9,405 nt of DNA, taken from Cellvibrionales bacterium UBA1969. GTDB lineage: Bacteria > Pseudomonadota > Gammaproteobacteria > Pseudomonadales > UBA7434. The stretch covers positions 1 through 9,405 of the forward strand of contig DDDX01000103.1 of NCBI GenBank assembly GCA_002339085.1, read 5' to 3'. The position numbers and the translations under genes were made by a program. Below are positions 1 to 6,831 of this stretch, one piece after another (the stretch's first letter is position 1; every line of letters starts with the position of its first letter). The notes beneath the pieces are model-generated. The model ran no database searches, was not told the origin of the DNA, and was given only the letters and a program-made list of their open reading frames with translations.

Positions 1-21
1 ACCAGACTGCGCTAATCCCCG
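1..21 (-). tRNA. tRNA gene, 5' fragment, probably tRNA-Pro (runs off the window)
   Basis: Read on the minus strand from position 21 to 1, the sequence has the 5' layout of a tRNA. It shows a 7-nt acceptor strand CGGGGAT, then T8-A9, a D-stem GCGC, and a D-loop AGTCTGGT carrying the conserved A14 and G18-G19. A first base of C is characteristic of bacterial tRNA-Pro (C1-G72); initiator tRNA also starts with C, but its body differs. The anticodon lies outside the window, so the identity is inferred. A strong promoter with a GC-rich discriminator sits about 30 nt upstream, which supports a real stable-RNA gene. From memory, tRNA genes also follow cysS in Pseudomonas. Confidence 0.75.
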
Positions 22-57
22 AAAACTTTCTCGATAAGACCTTAAACAAGAGGCGCG

Positions 58-86
58 ATTCTACTCACCTCGTAAGCAATCGTCAA
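58..86 (-). promoter_or_regulatory. Strong sigma-70 promoter of the tRNA gene, stable-RNA type
   Basis: On the minus strand there is a -35 TTGACG (81-86), a 17-bp spacer and a -10 TAGAAT (58-63), each 5/6 to consensus. Just downstream comes a GC-rich discriminator, CGCGCCTC. In enterobacteria such discriminators mark rRNA and tRNA promoters under ppGpp/DksA (stringent) control. The start would fall near position 51, giving about a 30-nt leader before the tRNA 5' end. Regulation is inferred from the motif. Confidence 0.75.
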
Positions 87-199
87 ACCCATCAAAGCCA
101 AAAATGCCACTTTTCTCGTATATCGCCTTAGCAATTGCTACAAAATCAAAAAAAAAAGCCTAATAAAATCATGAGCTCAGTCGCATTCAAACACATTTG

Positions 200-1579
200 C
201 TAGTCTCTACGCCAGGTGGTGCCATTTTGACCATCTTCTAACTGCACGCCGGCTTCGCTCAATTGATTACGAATCGCATCGGCACGTGCATAATCTTTGG
301 CTAATTTAGCCTCATCGCGGGCCTGAATAAGAGCCTCAATGACTTCAGTGTCAATCGCATCATCCTTCACTGCGCTTTGGAACCACGCTTCTGGCAATTG
401 CTGTAATAGACCCATCAATTCGGCACAAGCTAACAACAACCCTTTTAATCGTGCCTGATGACCTCCTTTAGCCTGCATCATTGCCTTAGCTAACTGATGC
501 AGTTCCCGAATTGCCACCGGTGTATTGAGATCATCTAATAGGGCTAAATAAGCGGGGTGTGCAGCTAAATCATTAGGGCTAATCGCTTCTACGCTACTGA
601 CCCCTCTCAAGGAACCGTAGAGACTATCTAAGGCAGACTTGGCTTGCTCAAGCAAATCACTGCTAAAAGTTAATTCAGATCGATACTGAGCGCTTAACAA
701 AGCAAAGCGAATCGTTTCGCCGTTAAAATGACCGAGCAAATCTCGAACCATTTTAAAGTTGCCTAACGATTTTGACATTTTCTCTCCATCAATATTGATA
801 TAACCGTTATGTAACCAATAACGTACAAATGCCTTGCCACCATGAGCGCATTCGCTTTGAGCCACCTCATTCTCGTGATGTGGGAAAATTAAATCCCGGC
901 CGCCGCCATGAATATCGATAGTTTCGCCAAGATGCGTTTCTATCATAGCCGAACATTCTAAATGCCAGCCAGGTCGACCTCTTCCCCATGGACTTTGCCA
1001 ACCTGGCTCGTTATCCGACGAAGGCTTCCAAAGCACAAAATCACCGGCATAACGTTTATAGTCAGCCACTTCTACGCGAGCACCCGCTAACATATCTTCC
1101 AGACTTCGGTTGGATAAGCGACCGTAATTCACCATCGATTCAACGGCAAATAACACATGCCCTTGCGCTTCATAAGCATGACCCTGCTCTATTAAGCGAC
1201 TCACCATGCTGATCATAGGCTCAATATGGTCAGTGGCATAAGGTTGAATGGTTGGTGTTAAATTATGTAAGTCGGCCATATCCTCAAAGTAGGCCGCGGC
1301 GAAACGCTGACTAATCGCTTCGATCGACTCACTTGAATCCGCCGCTGCAGCGATAATTTTATCATCGATATCAGTAATATTACGGGCATAAATGACATTG
1401 GGATACAGCGACTTTAAAAGCCTAAATAAGGTATCAAAGACCACTGCCGGTCGTGCATTACCAATATGAACACGGTTATAAACGGTCGGACCACAGACGT
1501 ACATAGTAATACGCTGCGGATCAATCGGCTCAAAGACTTCTTTGCTACGCTGTTGGGTATTGTATAGTTGCAAGCCCAT
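200..1579 (-). CDS. cysS: Cysteinyl-tRNA synthetase
   Basis: This cytoplasmic class I aminoacyl-tRNA synthetase charges tRNA-Cys with cysteine using ATP. The 459-aa length is close to E. coli CysRS (461). The zinc ligands that bind the cysteine thiol are in place: C29, C209, H234 and E238, the last two within FPHHENE. The HIGH motif appears as HIGN (38-41), NITDIDDK lies at 67-74 and KMSKS at 267-271. The end, GTTWRRD, is typical of the family. The ATG starts 2 bp after the glnS stop, so the two are almost certainly co-transcribed and may be translationally coupled; only a weak GAG-type ribosome site is visible, inside the glnS end. Several blocks (HIGNARP, ARVEVADYK, GRPGWHLECSAM) look more like alphaproteobacterial CysRS than Pseudomonas CysRS, which has HLGHGRS. 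No clear intrinsic terminator follows; a 10-T run lies at 148-157 without an obvious stem before it. Confidence 0.97.
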   Translation of the reverse strand: MGLQLYNTQQRSKEVFEPIDPQRITMYVCGPTVYNRVHIGNARPAVVFDTLFRLLKSLYPNVIYARNITDIDDKIIAAAADSSESIEAISQRFAAAYFEDMADLHNLTPTIQPYATDHIEPMISMVSRLIEQGHAYEAQGHVLFAVESMVNYGRLSNRSLEDMLAGARVEVADYKRYAGDFVLWKPSSDNEPGWQSPWGRGRPGWHLECSAMIETHLGETIDIHGGGRDLIFPHHENEVAQSECAHGGKAFVRYWLHNGYINIDGEKMSKSLGNFKMVRDLLGHFNGETIRFALLSAQYRSELTFSSDLLEQAKSALDSLYGSLRGVSSVEAISPNDLAAHPAYLALLDDLNTPVAIRELHQLAKAMMQAKGGHQARLKGLLLACAELMGLLQQLPEAWFQSAVKDDAIDTEVIEALIQARDEAKLAKDYARADAIRNQLSEAGVQLEDGQNGTTWRRD

Positions 1580-1581
1580 CG

Positions 1582-3318
1582 TTAGCTCTGCTCTTGTTTA
1601 GGCCAACTATCGCGGAGGCCAATGGTTTTGTTGAAAACCGGCTGATCGCTGCTAAAATCATGTCGATCTGCAACAAAGTAACCTTCACGCTCAAACTGAA
1701 AAACTTGCTCGGCTGAAGCATCTAACAAGGAAGGCTCAGCGAAGCATTCCGTATGCTCGCAGTATGAGTCAGGGTTAATGAATGACATGAAATCACTGTC
1801 ACCGCTATCCTCAGAGGGTTTTTCTGGCGACTCGTGACTGAACAAACGATCGTATTCTCTTATTGTTATCGGCTTACCTTCAGTGACTGACACCCATTGA
1901 ATAACCCCTTTTGGCTTGATGCCATCAACAGGATCCTGACCAATGGTATCGGGATCATAACTAGCATGAACTTCTATAATCTCGCCGCTATCATCCTTAA
2001 CTACTGACTCAGCCATGATCACGTAGGCATTACGAAGACGCACTTTTTTACCCATCACCAAACGCTTAAATTTCTTGTTAGCAGACTCTCTGAAGTCTGC
2101 TTTATCGATATAAATCTTCTGCGTGAACGGCACCTTGCGAGAACCCATGGCGCTGTCTTGCGGGTGATTAGGCGCGTCCAAATGCTCTAACTGATCGACC
2201 GGGTAATTACTGATCACCAATTTAAGTGGATTGATGACTACCATGGCTCGTGATGCATGAATATTATGATACTCACGAACTGCAAATTCGAGCATGGCCA
2301 TATCAACCACACCATTCACTCGAGTCACACCGGTTGCCTGACAAAAATTTTTGATAGATGCTGGTGAATAACCCCGTCGACGCATACCTGAAATTGTGGG
2401 CATACGTGGATCATCCCAACCCGACACGACACCATCATCGACTAACCGTTTTAATTTCCGCTTACTGGTGACGGTATAGTTCAGATTTAAACGAGAAAAT
2501 TCAAATTGTCGCGGCTGACAAGGCACTGGCAGTTGCGCCAAAAACCAATTGTATAATGGCTTATGATCTTCAAACTCTAAGGTACAGATAGAATGACTGA
2601 TACCTTCAATAGCATCCGACTGACCATGGGTGAAATCATAAGTTGGATACACGCACCATTTATCACCGGTCTGATGGTGAGTCACTTTTCTGATTCGGTA
2701 AATGATCGGGTCGCGCAGATTAATATTAGGAGCTGACATATCAATTTTTGAGCGTAACACGCAGGCACCGTCATCGAAATCACCCGCCGTCATTTGTGCA
2801 AATAACGCTAAATTATCCTCGATACTGCGATCTCGATAGGGGCTATTAACCCCAGGCTCGGTTAAAGTACCCCGATACTCTCTCGCCTGCTCGGGACTTA
2901 GGTGACAAACATAAGCAAGATTCTGCTTGATAAGATAGATAGCAAAATCATGTAACTGATCAAAGTAATCAGAGGCGTAACGAATATTGCCGTGCCAAGC
3001 AAAACCAAGCCATTGAATATCGTCTGCGATTGCAGTAATAAATGCCTGACTCTCTTTCTCGGGGTTTGTGTCATCAAAGCGTAAATGACAATGGCCTTGA
3101 TAGTCTTCAGCCAAACCAAAATTAACACATATAGACTTTGCGTGACCAATGTGTAAATAGCCATTCGGCTCTGGAGGAAAACGTGTTACTAGGCCTTGAG
3201 ATGGCTTGTCGGCCAAATCACGCTCAATAATTTGTCGTAAAAAATTAGAGGACCTGACGGTCTCACCTTGGTTAGCAGATTCGCTCTGCTGATGAATTGA
3301 AGCGCTGTCTTCGGCCAT
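1582..3318 (-). CDS. glnS: Glutaminyl-tRNA synthetase
   Basis: This enzyme attaches glutamine to tRNA-Gln in the cytoplasm, so the organism uses direct Gln charging. The 578-aa product (E. coli 554) shows PPEPNGYLHIGH at 48-59 with the class I HIGH motif and DDTNPEKE near 82-89. The glutamine/tRNA pocket region YPTYDFTHGQSDAIEGISHS lies near 224-243, and WDDPRMPTISGMRRRGY at 301-317. The C-terminal anticodon-binding barrels end in VGLRDxW-like GLRDSW. The second signature motif reads VTSKRKL (282-288), where most bacterial GlnRS have VMSKRKL; T284 is encoded by ACC. An acidic Ser/Glu/Asp-rich insertion precedes the final barrel. ATG at 3318 is preferred, with GGA 8 bases upstream; an in-frame TTG at 3330 would add four residues. 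It is the first gene of the glnS-cysS operon and diverges from ppiB. Confidence 0.97.
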   Translation of the reverse strand: MAEDSASIHQQSESANQGETVRSSNFLRQIIERDLADKPSQGLVTRFPPEPNGYLHIGHAKSICVNFGLAEDYQGHCHLRFDDTNPEKESQAFITAIADDIQWLGFAWHGNIRYASDYFDQLHDFAIYLIKQNLAYVCHLSPEQAREYRGTLTEPGVNSPYRDRSIEDNLALFAQMTAGDFDDGACVLRSKIDMSAPNINLRDPIIYRIRKVTHHQTGDKWCVYPTYDFTHGQSDAIEGISHSICTLEFEDHKPLYNWFLAQLPVPCQPRQFEFSRLNLNYTVTSKRKLKRLVDDGVVSGWDDPRMPTISGMRRRGYSPASIKNFCQATGVTRVNGVVDMAMLEFAVREYHNIHASRAMVVINPLKLVISNYPVDQLEHLDAPNHPQDSAMGSRKVPFTQKIYIDKADFRESANKKFKRLVMGKKVRLRNAYVIMAESVVKDDSGEIIEVHASYDPDTIGQDPVDGIKPKGVIQWVSVTEGKPITIREYDRLFSHESPEKPSEDSGDSDFMSFINPDSYCEHTECFAEPSLLDASAEQVFQFEREGYFVADRHDFSSDQPVFNKTIGLRDSWPKQEQS

Positions 3319-3498
3319 TATTTTATCCAAGTACAGTGATACCTATCAATCAAACTGCTCAATTGCGCCCATATTGTGAAATATCCTACTCTTGGCAACT
3401 TCAACTGCAACAGTAAAGCGGTTAGTATAACCTCTTAAACCCTAACCATCAGTAGCATTTGGTGGGAAAATTAAGACAATTCGACAGGTAAATTAACT
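3319..3498. promoter_or_regulatory. Divergent glnS / ppiB promoter region
   Basis: This short intergenic region must carry promoters in both directions, but no site is close to consensus. Minus-strand candidate for glnS: -35 TTGCCA (3393-3398), 17-bp spacer, -10 AATATG (3370-3375), the latter poor. Plus-strand candidate for ppiB: -35 TTCAAC (3400-3405), 17-bp spacer, -10 TAGTAT (3423-3428). The two -35 elements lie next to each other within a run of three imperfect hexamers ending in CAAC (3394-3411), so the promoters may be arranged back to back. The assignments are by eye only. Confidence 0.4.
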
Positions 3499-3993
3499 AT
3501 GATCAAATTGAACACTAATATGGGCGTTATCAGCATTGAGTTAGACTTTGATAAGGCTCCCAATACTGCCGCTAATTTTCAACAATATGTCGAAGATGGC
3601 TTCTATGACGGTAAGATTTTTCATCGCGTTATTGATGGCTTTATGATACAGGGTGGCGGCTTTGACGCCGATATGAACGAATCGCAAACTCGCCCATCGA
3701 TAGAAAATGAAGCCGATAACGGCCTAAAAAATACTGTTGGTACCTTGGCTATGGCGAGAACCAATGACCCCCACTCAGCAAGCTCACAATTTTTTATTAA
3801 CGTGGCGGATAATGGCTTTTTGAATCACAGCGGCAAGAACGCGCAAGGCTGGGGCTATGCCGTATTTGCCACTGTAGTAGAGGGTATGGATGTCGTAGAA
3901 GCCATTAAATCCGTAGCAACAGGTTCTAGCGGTCATCACCAAGACGTACCCCTTAGCCCAATCGTTATTGAGTCGGCTAGCGTCGAAGGGTAA
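3499..3993 (+). CDS. ppiB: Peptidyl-prolyl cis-trans isomerase B (cyclophilin)
   Basis: A cytoplasmic cyclophilin that speeds cis-trans isomerisation of X-Pro bonds during protein folding. The 164-aa length equals that of E. coli PpiB. It is a single-domain protein with no signal peptide, which separates it from periplasmic PpiA. Family motifs run in order: FHRVI with the catalytic Arg43, FMIQGGGF (48-55), LAMARTNDPHSASSQFFIN (83-101) and the hydrophobic-pocket segment around WGYAVFA (118-124). An AGG ribosome site sits 10 bases before the ATG. It lies 22 bp upstream of lpxH on the same strand and is probably co-transcribed with it, an arrangement known from Pseudomonas and other gammaproteobacteria. 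Confidence 0.95.
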   Translation: MIKLNTNMGVISIELDFDKAPNTAANFQQYVEDGFYDGKIFHRVIDGFMIQGGGFDADMNESQTRPSIENEADNGLKNTVGTLAMARTNDPHSASSQFFINVADNGFLNHSGKNAQGWGYAVFATVVEGMDVVEAIKSVATGSSGHHQDVPLSPIVIESASVEG

Positions 3994-4015
3994 TTTAATC
4001 TTGAGGCGCCAGTAG

Positions 4016-4762
4016 ATGGCATTTTCCAGCCCAGCGGATCATAGCCTATTCATCTCTGATATCCACCTGTGTGAACAGCGACCGGATATCAGTCAGGCCT
4101 TTGTGGAGTTCTGTACTCGCCAAGCGACGAAAGCGAGTCACTTATATATTCTTGGTGACCTTTGTGACGCATGGCTTGGTGACGATGACAACAGCCCTCT
4201 TGCAGAATTGCTTCAGCAGCAGCTGCTTATGCTGTCTAAAGGGGGTGTGAAAGTTTTCATTATGGTGGGCAATCGAGATTTCTTAATGGGTAATGAGTTT
4301 TCGAAAGCCTGTAACTGTGAATTGCTACCCGACCCTTCAGTGATCAAGCTTTATGACCAATCAATACTACTCATGCACGGTGACAGCATGTGTACGGCTG
4401 ATAAGGAATACATGAGCTTTCGTAAGATAATCCGCGATCCAGCGATGCAACAGACATTACTCAATAAGCCTTTATCAGAACGACGCGCTATTGCTACAAT
4501 GCTTAGAGAAAAAAGCCGTAGCGCAAATGCTACAAAAGCCGAAGACATTATGGATGTTACCGCTTCAGAGGTAACTAAAGCCTTTGATCAACATGGCGTC
4601 GATGTTTTAATTCATGGCCACACCCACAGACCCGCCGTTCACCATATACAAAGTACCGATGAAATAAAACTAAAACGCTATGTCTTAGGCGATTGGGACA
4701 GTAAAGGGTGGTATATCAAAGCACAACAAAATCAAATTTCATTGCACAGCTTTGAATTTTAA
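4016..4762 (+). CDS. lpxH: UDP-2,3-diacylglucosamine diphosphatase
   Basis: A peripheral inner-membrane enzyme of lipid A synthesis that hydrolyses UDP-2,3-diacylglucosamine to lipid X (2,3-diacylglucosamine 1-phosphate) and UMP. It is 248 aa (E. coli 240). All calcineurin-like metallophosphatase motifs for the Mn centre are visible: SDIHL (D15, H17), LGDLCD (D48), VGNRDF (N86, R87), MHGD (H121) and IHGHTHRP (H200, H202). A Shine-Dalgarno GAGG at 4003-4006, 9 bases before the ATG, supports the start. It is the second gene of the ppiB-lpxH pair. Its stop lies 1 bp from the stop of the opposing MATE gene, so no intergenic terminator fits here. Confidence 0.96.
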   Translation: MAFSSPADHSLFISDIHLCEQRPDISQAFVEFCTRQATKASHLYILGDLCDAWLGDDDNSPLAELLQQQLLMLSKGGVKVFIMVGNRDFLMGNEFSKACNCELLPDPSVIKLYDQSILLMHGDSMCTADKEYMSFRKIIRDPAMQQTLLNKPLSERRAIATMLREKSRSANATKAEDIMDVTASEVTKAFDQHGVDVLIHGHTHRPAVHHIQSTDEIKLKRYVLGDWDSKGWYIKAQQNQISLHSFEF

Positions 4763-4763
4763 A

Positions 4764-6119
4764 TTAAGGCTTAAGCGTCGCAGATAAAGAACTAAGCTGC
4801 CGCAACCGCCTAGTAATAAGCGAGGAAGAAATCGTCAAGCTTAACAGCATCGCAAACCAAAAAGCTGAAGCACCACTAACGCCCGGAATATCTAGACAGA
4901 AACCAAGTAGCATACCGACTGGTAAGCCAATCAACCAATAAGCAATCGCCTGATATCTTGCCGAGCTAGCCGTATCGTGATAAGCACGCAAGGCACAGAT
5001 ACCAACTGCCTGCAAGCAGTCGACCAACTGGAAAATAGCCCCAAATAACAACAGTCTCACCGCAAGATCGATCACTACCGCATCTTGCGTGTAGAGTCCA
5101 ACAAGCTGGTTGCGCAAAACTAAAAAACAAACAGTCACCAAAAATGCTAGGCACATACTTAGGGCCATGCCCACTTTAATACTGTATAGGGCGCCCTCAC
5201 TCTCACCTGCACCTAATTGCTGTGAAGCGCGAATCGTCATGCCTTGCCCTAACCCAAGATAAATCATAAAGGAGGCTGAGGCGATACTAATCGCCACAGA
5301 ATGTGCACTGGCAGCAGTCGGGCCAAAATACGCAATTAACATCCCCGCTCCAGAGAACATACTCATCTCTATTAAGACAGAAAAACCAATCGGTAAACCT
5401 AGAAGAAAAGTATCACGCATCTTTTGCAATTGTGGCCACTGAAGATGCTTAAAAACTGAAAGGTGACGAATCGAATGATGCCAATTCAGCATAGCAAAAT
5501 TCGCAAATAAGCCTAACCAAAGTAGTAAAGCAGTTGCCCATGCACAGCCCTCCGCACCCAGTTGAGGAAAACCGTAAAGACCATAAATAAGAAAATAATC
5601 GAGAGGAATATTAATTATGAAAATACTAACGTTAATCCATAGCACTGCCCGCGTCAGGCTCATAGCCTCAAGACTACCTCGTAAAGCTGGCAGCATAGTC
5701 ATCGGTATTGCCCCCCAGGCAATAGCCAGTAAATAGTCATTGGCCCTTGAAGCCATATTTGGATCAAAACCCGCATTCATTAAAAGCGTTGCCGCCAAAA
5801 GGATCGACAGTACACCCATCACACCTAAGACCAGCGTCAGCCATATTGACTGATGAAGTTGACTGCGAAGACCATCGATATCATTAGCACCATAAAAACG
5901 TCCAACTAAAGCCTGGGTAATGGAACCAATACCAAAGAAAAACAAGATCACGATATTCCAGATATTGTTACCTAAACTCAGCGCAGCTAATTCGCCAGTG
6001 CTTGCTCGCCCCACTAGCAGGACATCCGTTGTGCCCATCCCAATAATTGCCAACTGAGATAAAGCAACCGGCAAGGCCAATCTTGAGAGTGATGAAACTT
6101 CCGTAACAAGTTTAGACAT
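4764..6119 (-). CDS. MATE-family multidrug/cation antiporter
   Basis: An inner-membrane protein of 451 aa, the usual MATE length, with about twelve hydrophobic segments in two repeats. It resembles the NorM/DinF group, which export cationic drugs or other small molecules in exchange for Na+ or H+. Family features are the N-terminal LALPVALSQLAIIGMGTTDV (first helix, 14-33), a conserved small-residue VGR turn, and the domain-end block PLDYFLIYGLYGFPQLGAEG near 172-191. The protein ends in a short Arg-rich cytoplasmic tail. The substrate cannot be told from sequence. The ATG has no visible Shine-Dalgarno; the 20 bases before it are almost all A/T. A perfect TATAAT lies about 60 bp upstream. It is divergent from the thioesterase gene and convergent with lpxH. 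Confidence 0.92.
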   Translation of the reverse strand: MSKLVTEVSSLSRLALPVALSQLAIIGMGTTDVLLVGRASTGELAALSLGNNIWNIVILFFFGIGSITQALVGRFYGANDIDGLRSQLHQSIWLTLVLGVMGVLSILLAATLLMNAGFDPNMASRANDYLLAIAWGAIPMTMLPALRGSLEAMSLTRAVLWINVSIFIINIPLDYFLIYGLYGFPQLGAEGCAWATALLLWLGLFANFAMLNWHHSIRHLSVFKHLQWPQLQKMRDTFLLGLPIGFSVLIEMSMFSGAGMLIAYFGPTAASAHSVAISIASASFMIYLGLGQGMTIRASQQLGAGESEGALYSIKVGMALSMCLAFLVTVCFLVLRNQLVGLYTQDAVVIDLAVRLLLFGAIFQLVDCLQAVGICALRAYHDTASSARYQAIAYWLIGLPVGMLLGFCLDIPGVSGASAFWFAMLLSLTISSSLITRRLRQLSSLSATLKP

Positions 6120-6179
6120 AAAAAAATCAAATAATTAAATCGAGCAAAGATAAGATTCAATCGCAACAAGAAAAGCGAT

Positions 6180-6185
6180 ATTATA
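6180..6185 (-). promoter_or_regulatory. Probable -10 element of the MATE gene promoter
   Basis: On the minus strand a perfect TATAAT lies 60 bp before the MATE ATG; transcription would start near 6173 with a leader of roughly 53 nt. The matching -35 is weak (a T-rich stretch at 16-18 bp), so this may be a low-level or activator-dependent promoter. A perfect TTGACA also occurs on this strand at 6229-6234, but nothing like a -10 sits 15-18 bp downstream of it. Confidence 0.5.
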
Positions 6186-6231
6186 GCTTTATAGACTCCA
6201 AAAAAACTGATGATTGATGCAAACTAAATGT

Positions 6232-6243
6232 CAAGTTAACTTG
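6232..6243. repeat. 12-bp perfect palindrome CAAGTTAACTTG
   Basis: A perfect inverted repeat with no spacer in the MATE/thioesterase intergenic region. It overlaps an inverted CTTGACA box (6229-6235, minus strand) and abuts an extended -10-like element TGCTATATT (6242-6250, plus strand). The size suits a dimeric regulator site, but AT-rich palindromes of this length also occur by chance. Confidence 0.45.
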
Positions 6244-6285
6244 CTATATTATTCATGGTGATAAAACAAAAAAACCACATAGAAG

Positions 6286-6319
6286 CTTGACAGTTGGCCT
6301 CACTTGACAATAATCCTCA
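6286..6319 (+). repeat. Tandem 17-bp direct repeat, CTTGACAnnnnnCCTCA, two copies
   Basis: Copy 1 (6286-6302) and copy 2 (6303-6319) are head to tail with no gap. They share CTTGACA and CCTCA exactly (13 of 17 positions identical) and differ mainly in the five middle bases, gttgg versus ataat. Both are followed by CT. Each copy contains a perfect -35 hexamer, and the second supplies the -10 of the predicted promoter. It may be an operator or a recent duplication. Confidence 0.75.
6287..6314 (+). promoter_or_regulatory. Near-consensus sigma-70 promoter of the thioesterase gene
   Basis: A perfect -35 TTGACA (6287-6292), a 16-bp spacer and a -10 AATAAT (6309-6314, 5/6 match) predict a start near 6321 and a leader of about 57 nt before the ATG at 6378. 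Because this start point lies after the in-frame TTG at 6294, the promoter argues against that longer reading. An alternative plus-strand signal is the extended -10-like TGCTATATT at 6242-6250. Confidence 0.65.
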
Positions 6320-6365
6320 CTGCGGTCATCAGTGTGTAGATGCTAAGGGTACGACTAACCTAACC

Positions 6366-6370
6366 AAAGG
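6366..6370 (+). promoter_or_regulatory. Ribosome binding site that sets the thioesterase start
   Basis: AAAGG lies 7 bases before ATG 6378, an ideal spacing. The upstream in-frame TTG at 6294 has no comparable site and lies inside the promoter, so the ATG is taken as the start. Confidence 0.75.
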
Positions 6371-6377
6371 CTTAATC

Positions 6378-6830
6378 ATGGCTAACAATCTTTTAGATGA
6401 GTTTATTATTGACCACCTACCGGCTATCAGTGCAGCTAAAATTGAAGTTGAAAGTTATACAGATACGCAGTTAATTATTAGCGCCCCGCTAAACATGAAC
6501 CAAAATGACCGCGGCAAAGCCTTCGGCGGCTGCCTTTACAATATTGCATTAGTGGCCTGCTGGGGAACGATGTTTTTAAAGTGCAGTGAAAAGATAGCCA
6601 AGCCAAACATAGTGACCCGTGATGGGCAAATTCGTTATCGGCACCCCTGCGACGAAACCATTATTCGCGCTACCTGCAATATACCAGTAGAACGACAATG
6701 GGAAGGTTTTTTTGCCCACTATGAAAAAACCGGTAAAACCTCATTATCGCTTACAAGTCAGATTATGAGCGGCCATCATAATGAGACAGCGGCTTACTTT
6801 GACGGTGTTTTTGTTTTATTGGACGAATGA
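6378..6830 (+). CDS. YiiD_C-type putative thioesterase (hotdog fold)
   Basis: A 150-aa cytoplasmic protein matching the small thioesterase family seen as the C-terminal domain of E. coli YiiD (the 'putative thioesterase' TIGR02447 type). Such proteins are predicted to cleave acyl-CoA or acyl-ACP thioesters; no substrate is established. Visible support is the N-terminal LLDEFIIDHLPAISA segment, the family block NMNQNDRGKAFGGCLYN (39-55, with Asn/Asp/Gly and the hotdog-helix AFGG), a following hydrophobic helix with CWG, IRYRHP near 85-90, and a C-terminal strand FDGVFVLL. There is no signal peptide or membrane segment. The start at 6378 is set by a ribosome site and the promoter position; the in-frame TTG at 6294 would add 28 residues with no family resemblance. 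The gene is monocistronic and its TGA is 1 bp from the stop of the opposing methyltransferase gene. Confidence 0.82.
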   Translation: MANNLLDEFIIDHLPAISAAKIEVESYTDTQLIISAPLNMNQNDRGKAFGGCLYNIALVACWGTMFLKCSEKIAKPNIVTRDGQIRYRHPCDETIIRATCNIPVERQWEGFFAHYEKTGKTSLSLTSQIMSGHHNETAAYFDGVFVLLDE

Positions 6831-6831
6831 A

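Noticed and set aside
129..140. 12-bp palindrome TAGCAATTGCTA between cysS and the tRNA promoter
   Set aside because: It has no spacer for a hairpin loop and the T-run (148-157) lies upstream of it on the minus strand, so it is not a terminator; no other role is visible.
141..199. Intrinsic terminator for glnS-cysS
   Set aside because: A 10-T run exists on the minus strand, but no convincing GC-rich stem precedes it; only the spacer-free TGAGCTCA is found.
988..1212. Plus-strand open frame inside cysS
   Set aside because: It is a shadow of the cysS frame with no ribosome site and no recognisable protein features; similar shadows within glnS, lpxH, MATE and DUF3604 genes were also dropped.
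3319..3330. TTG start of glnS at 3330
   Set aside because: It adds only four residues and has an AGG 11 bases away; the ATG at 3318 is the more usual codon with a GGA nearby. The choice is not fully certain.
6294..6377. Longer N-terminus of the thioesterase from TTG 6294
   Set aside because: The added 28 residues do not resemble the family, the TTG lies inside the promoter and tandem repeat, and ATG 6378 has a well-spaced AAAGG.
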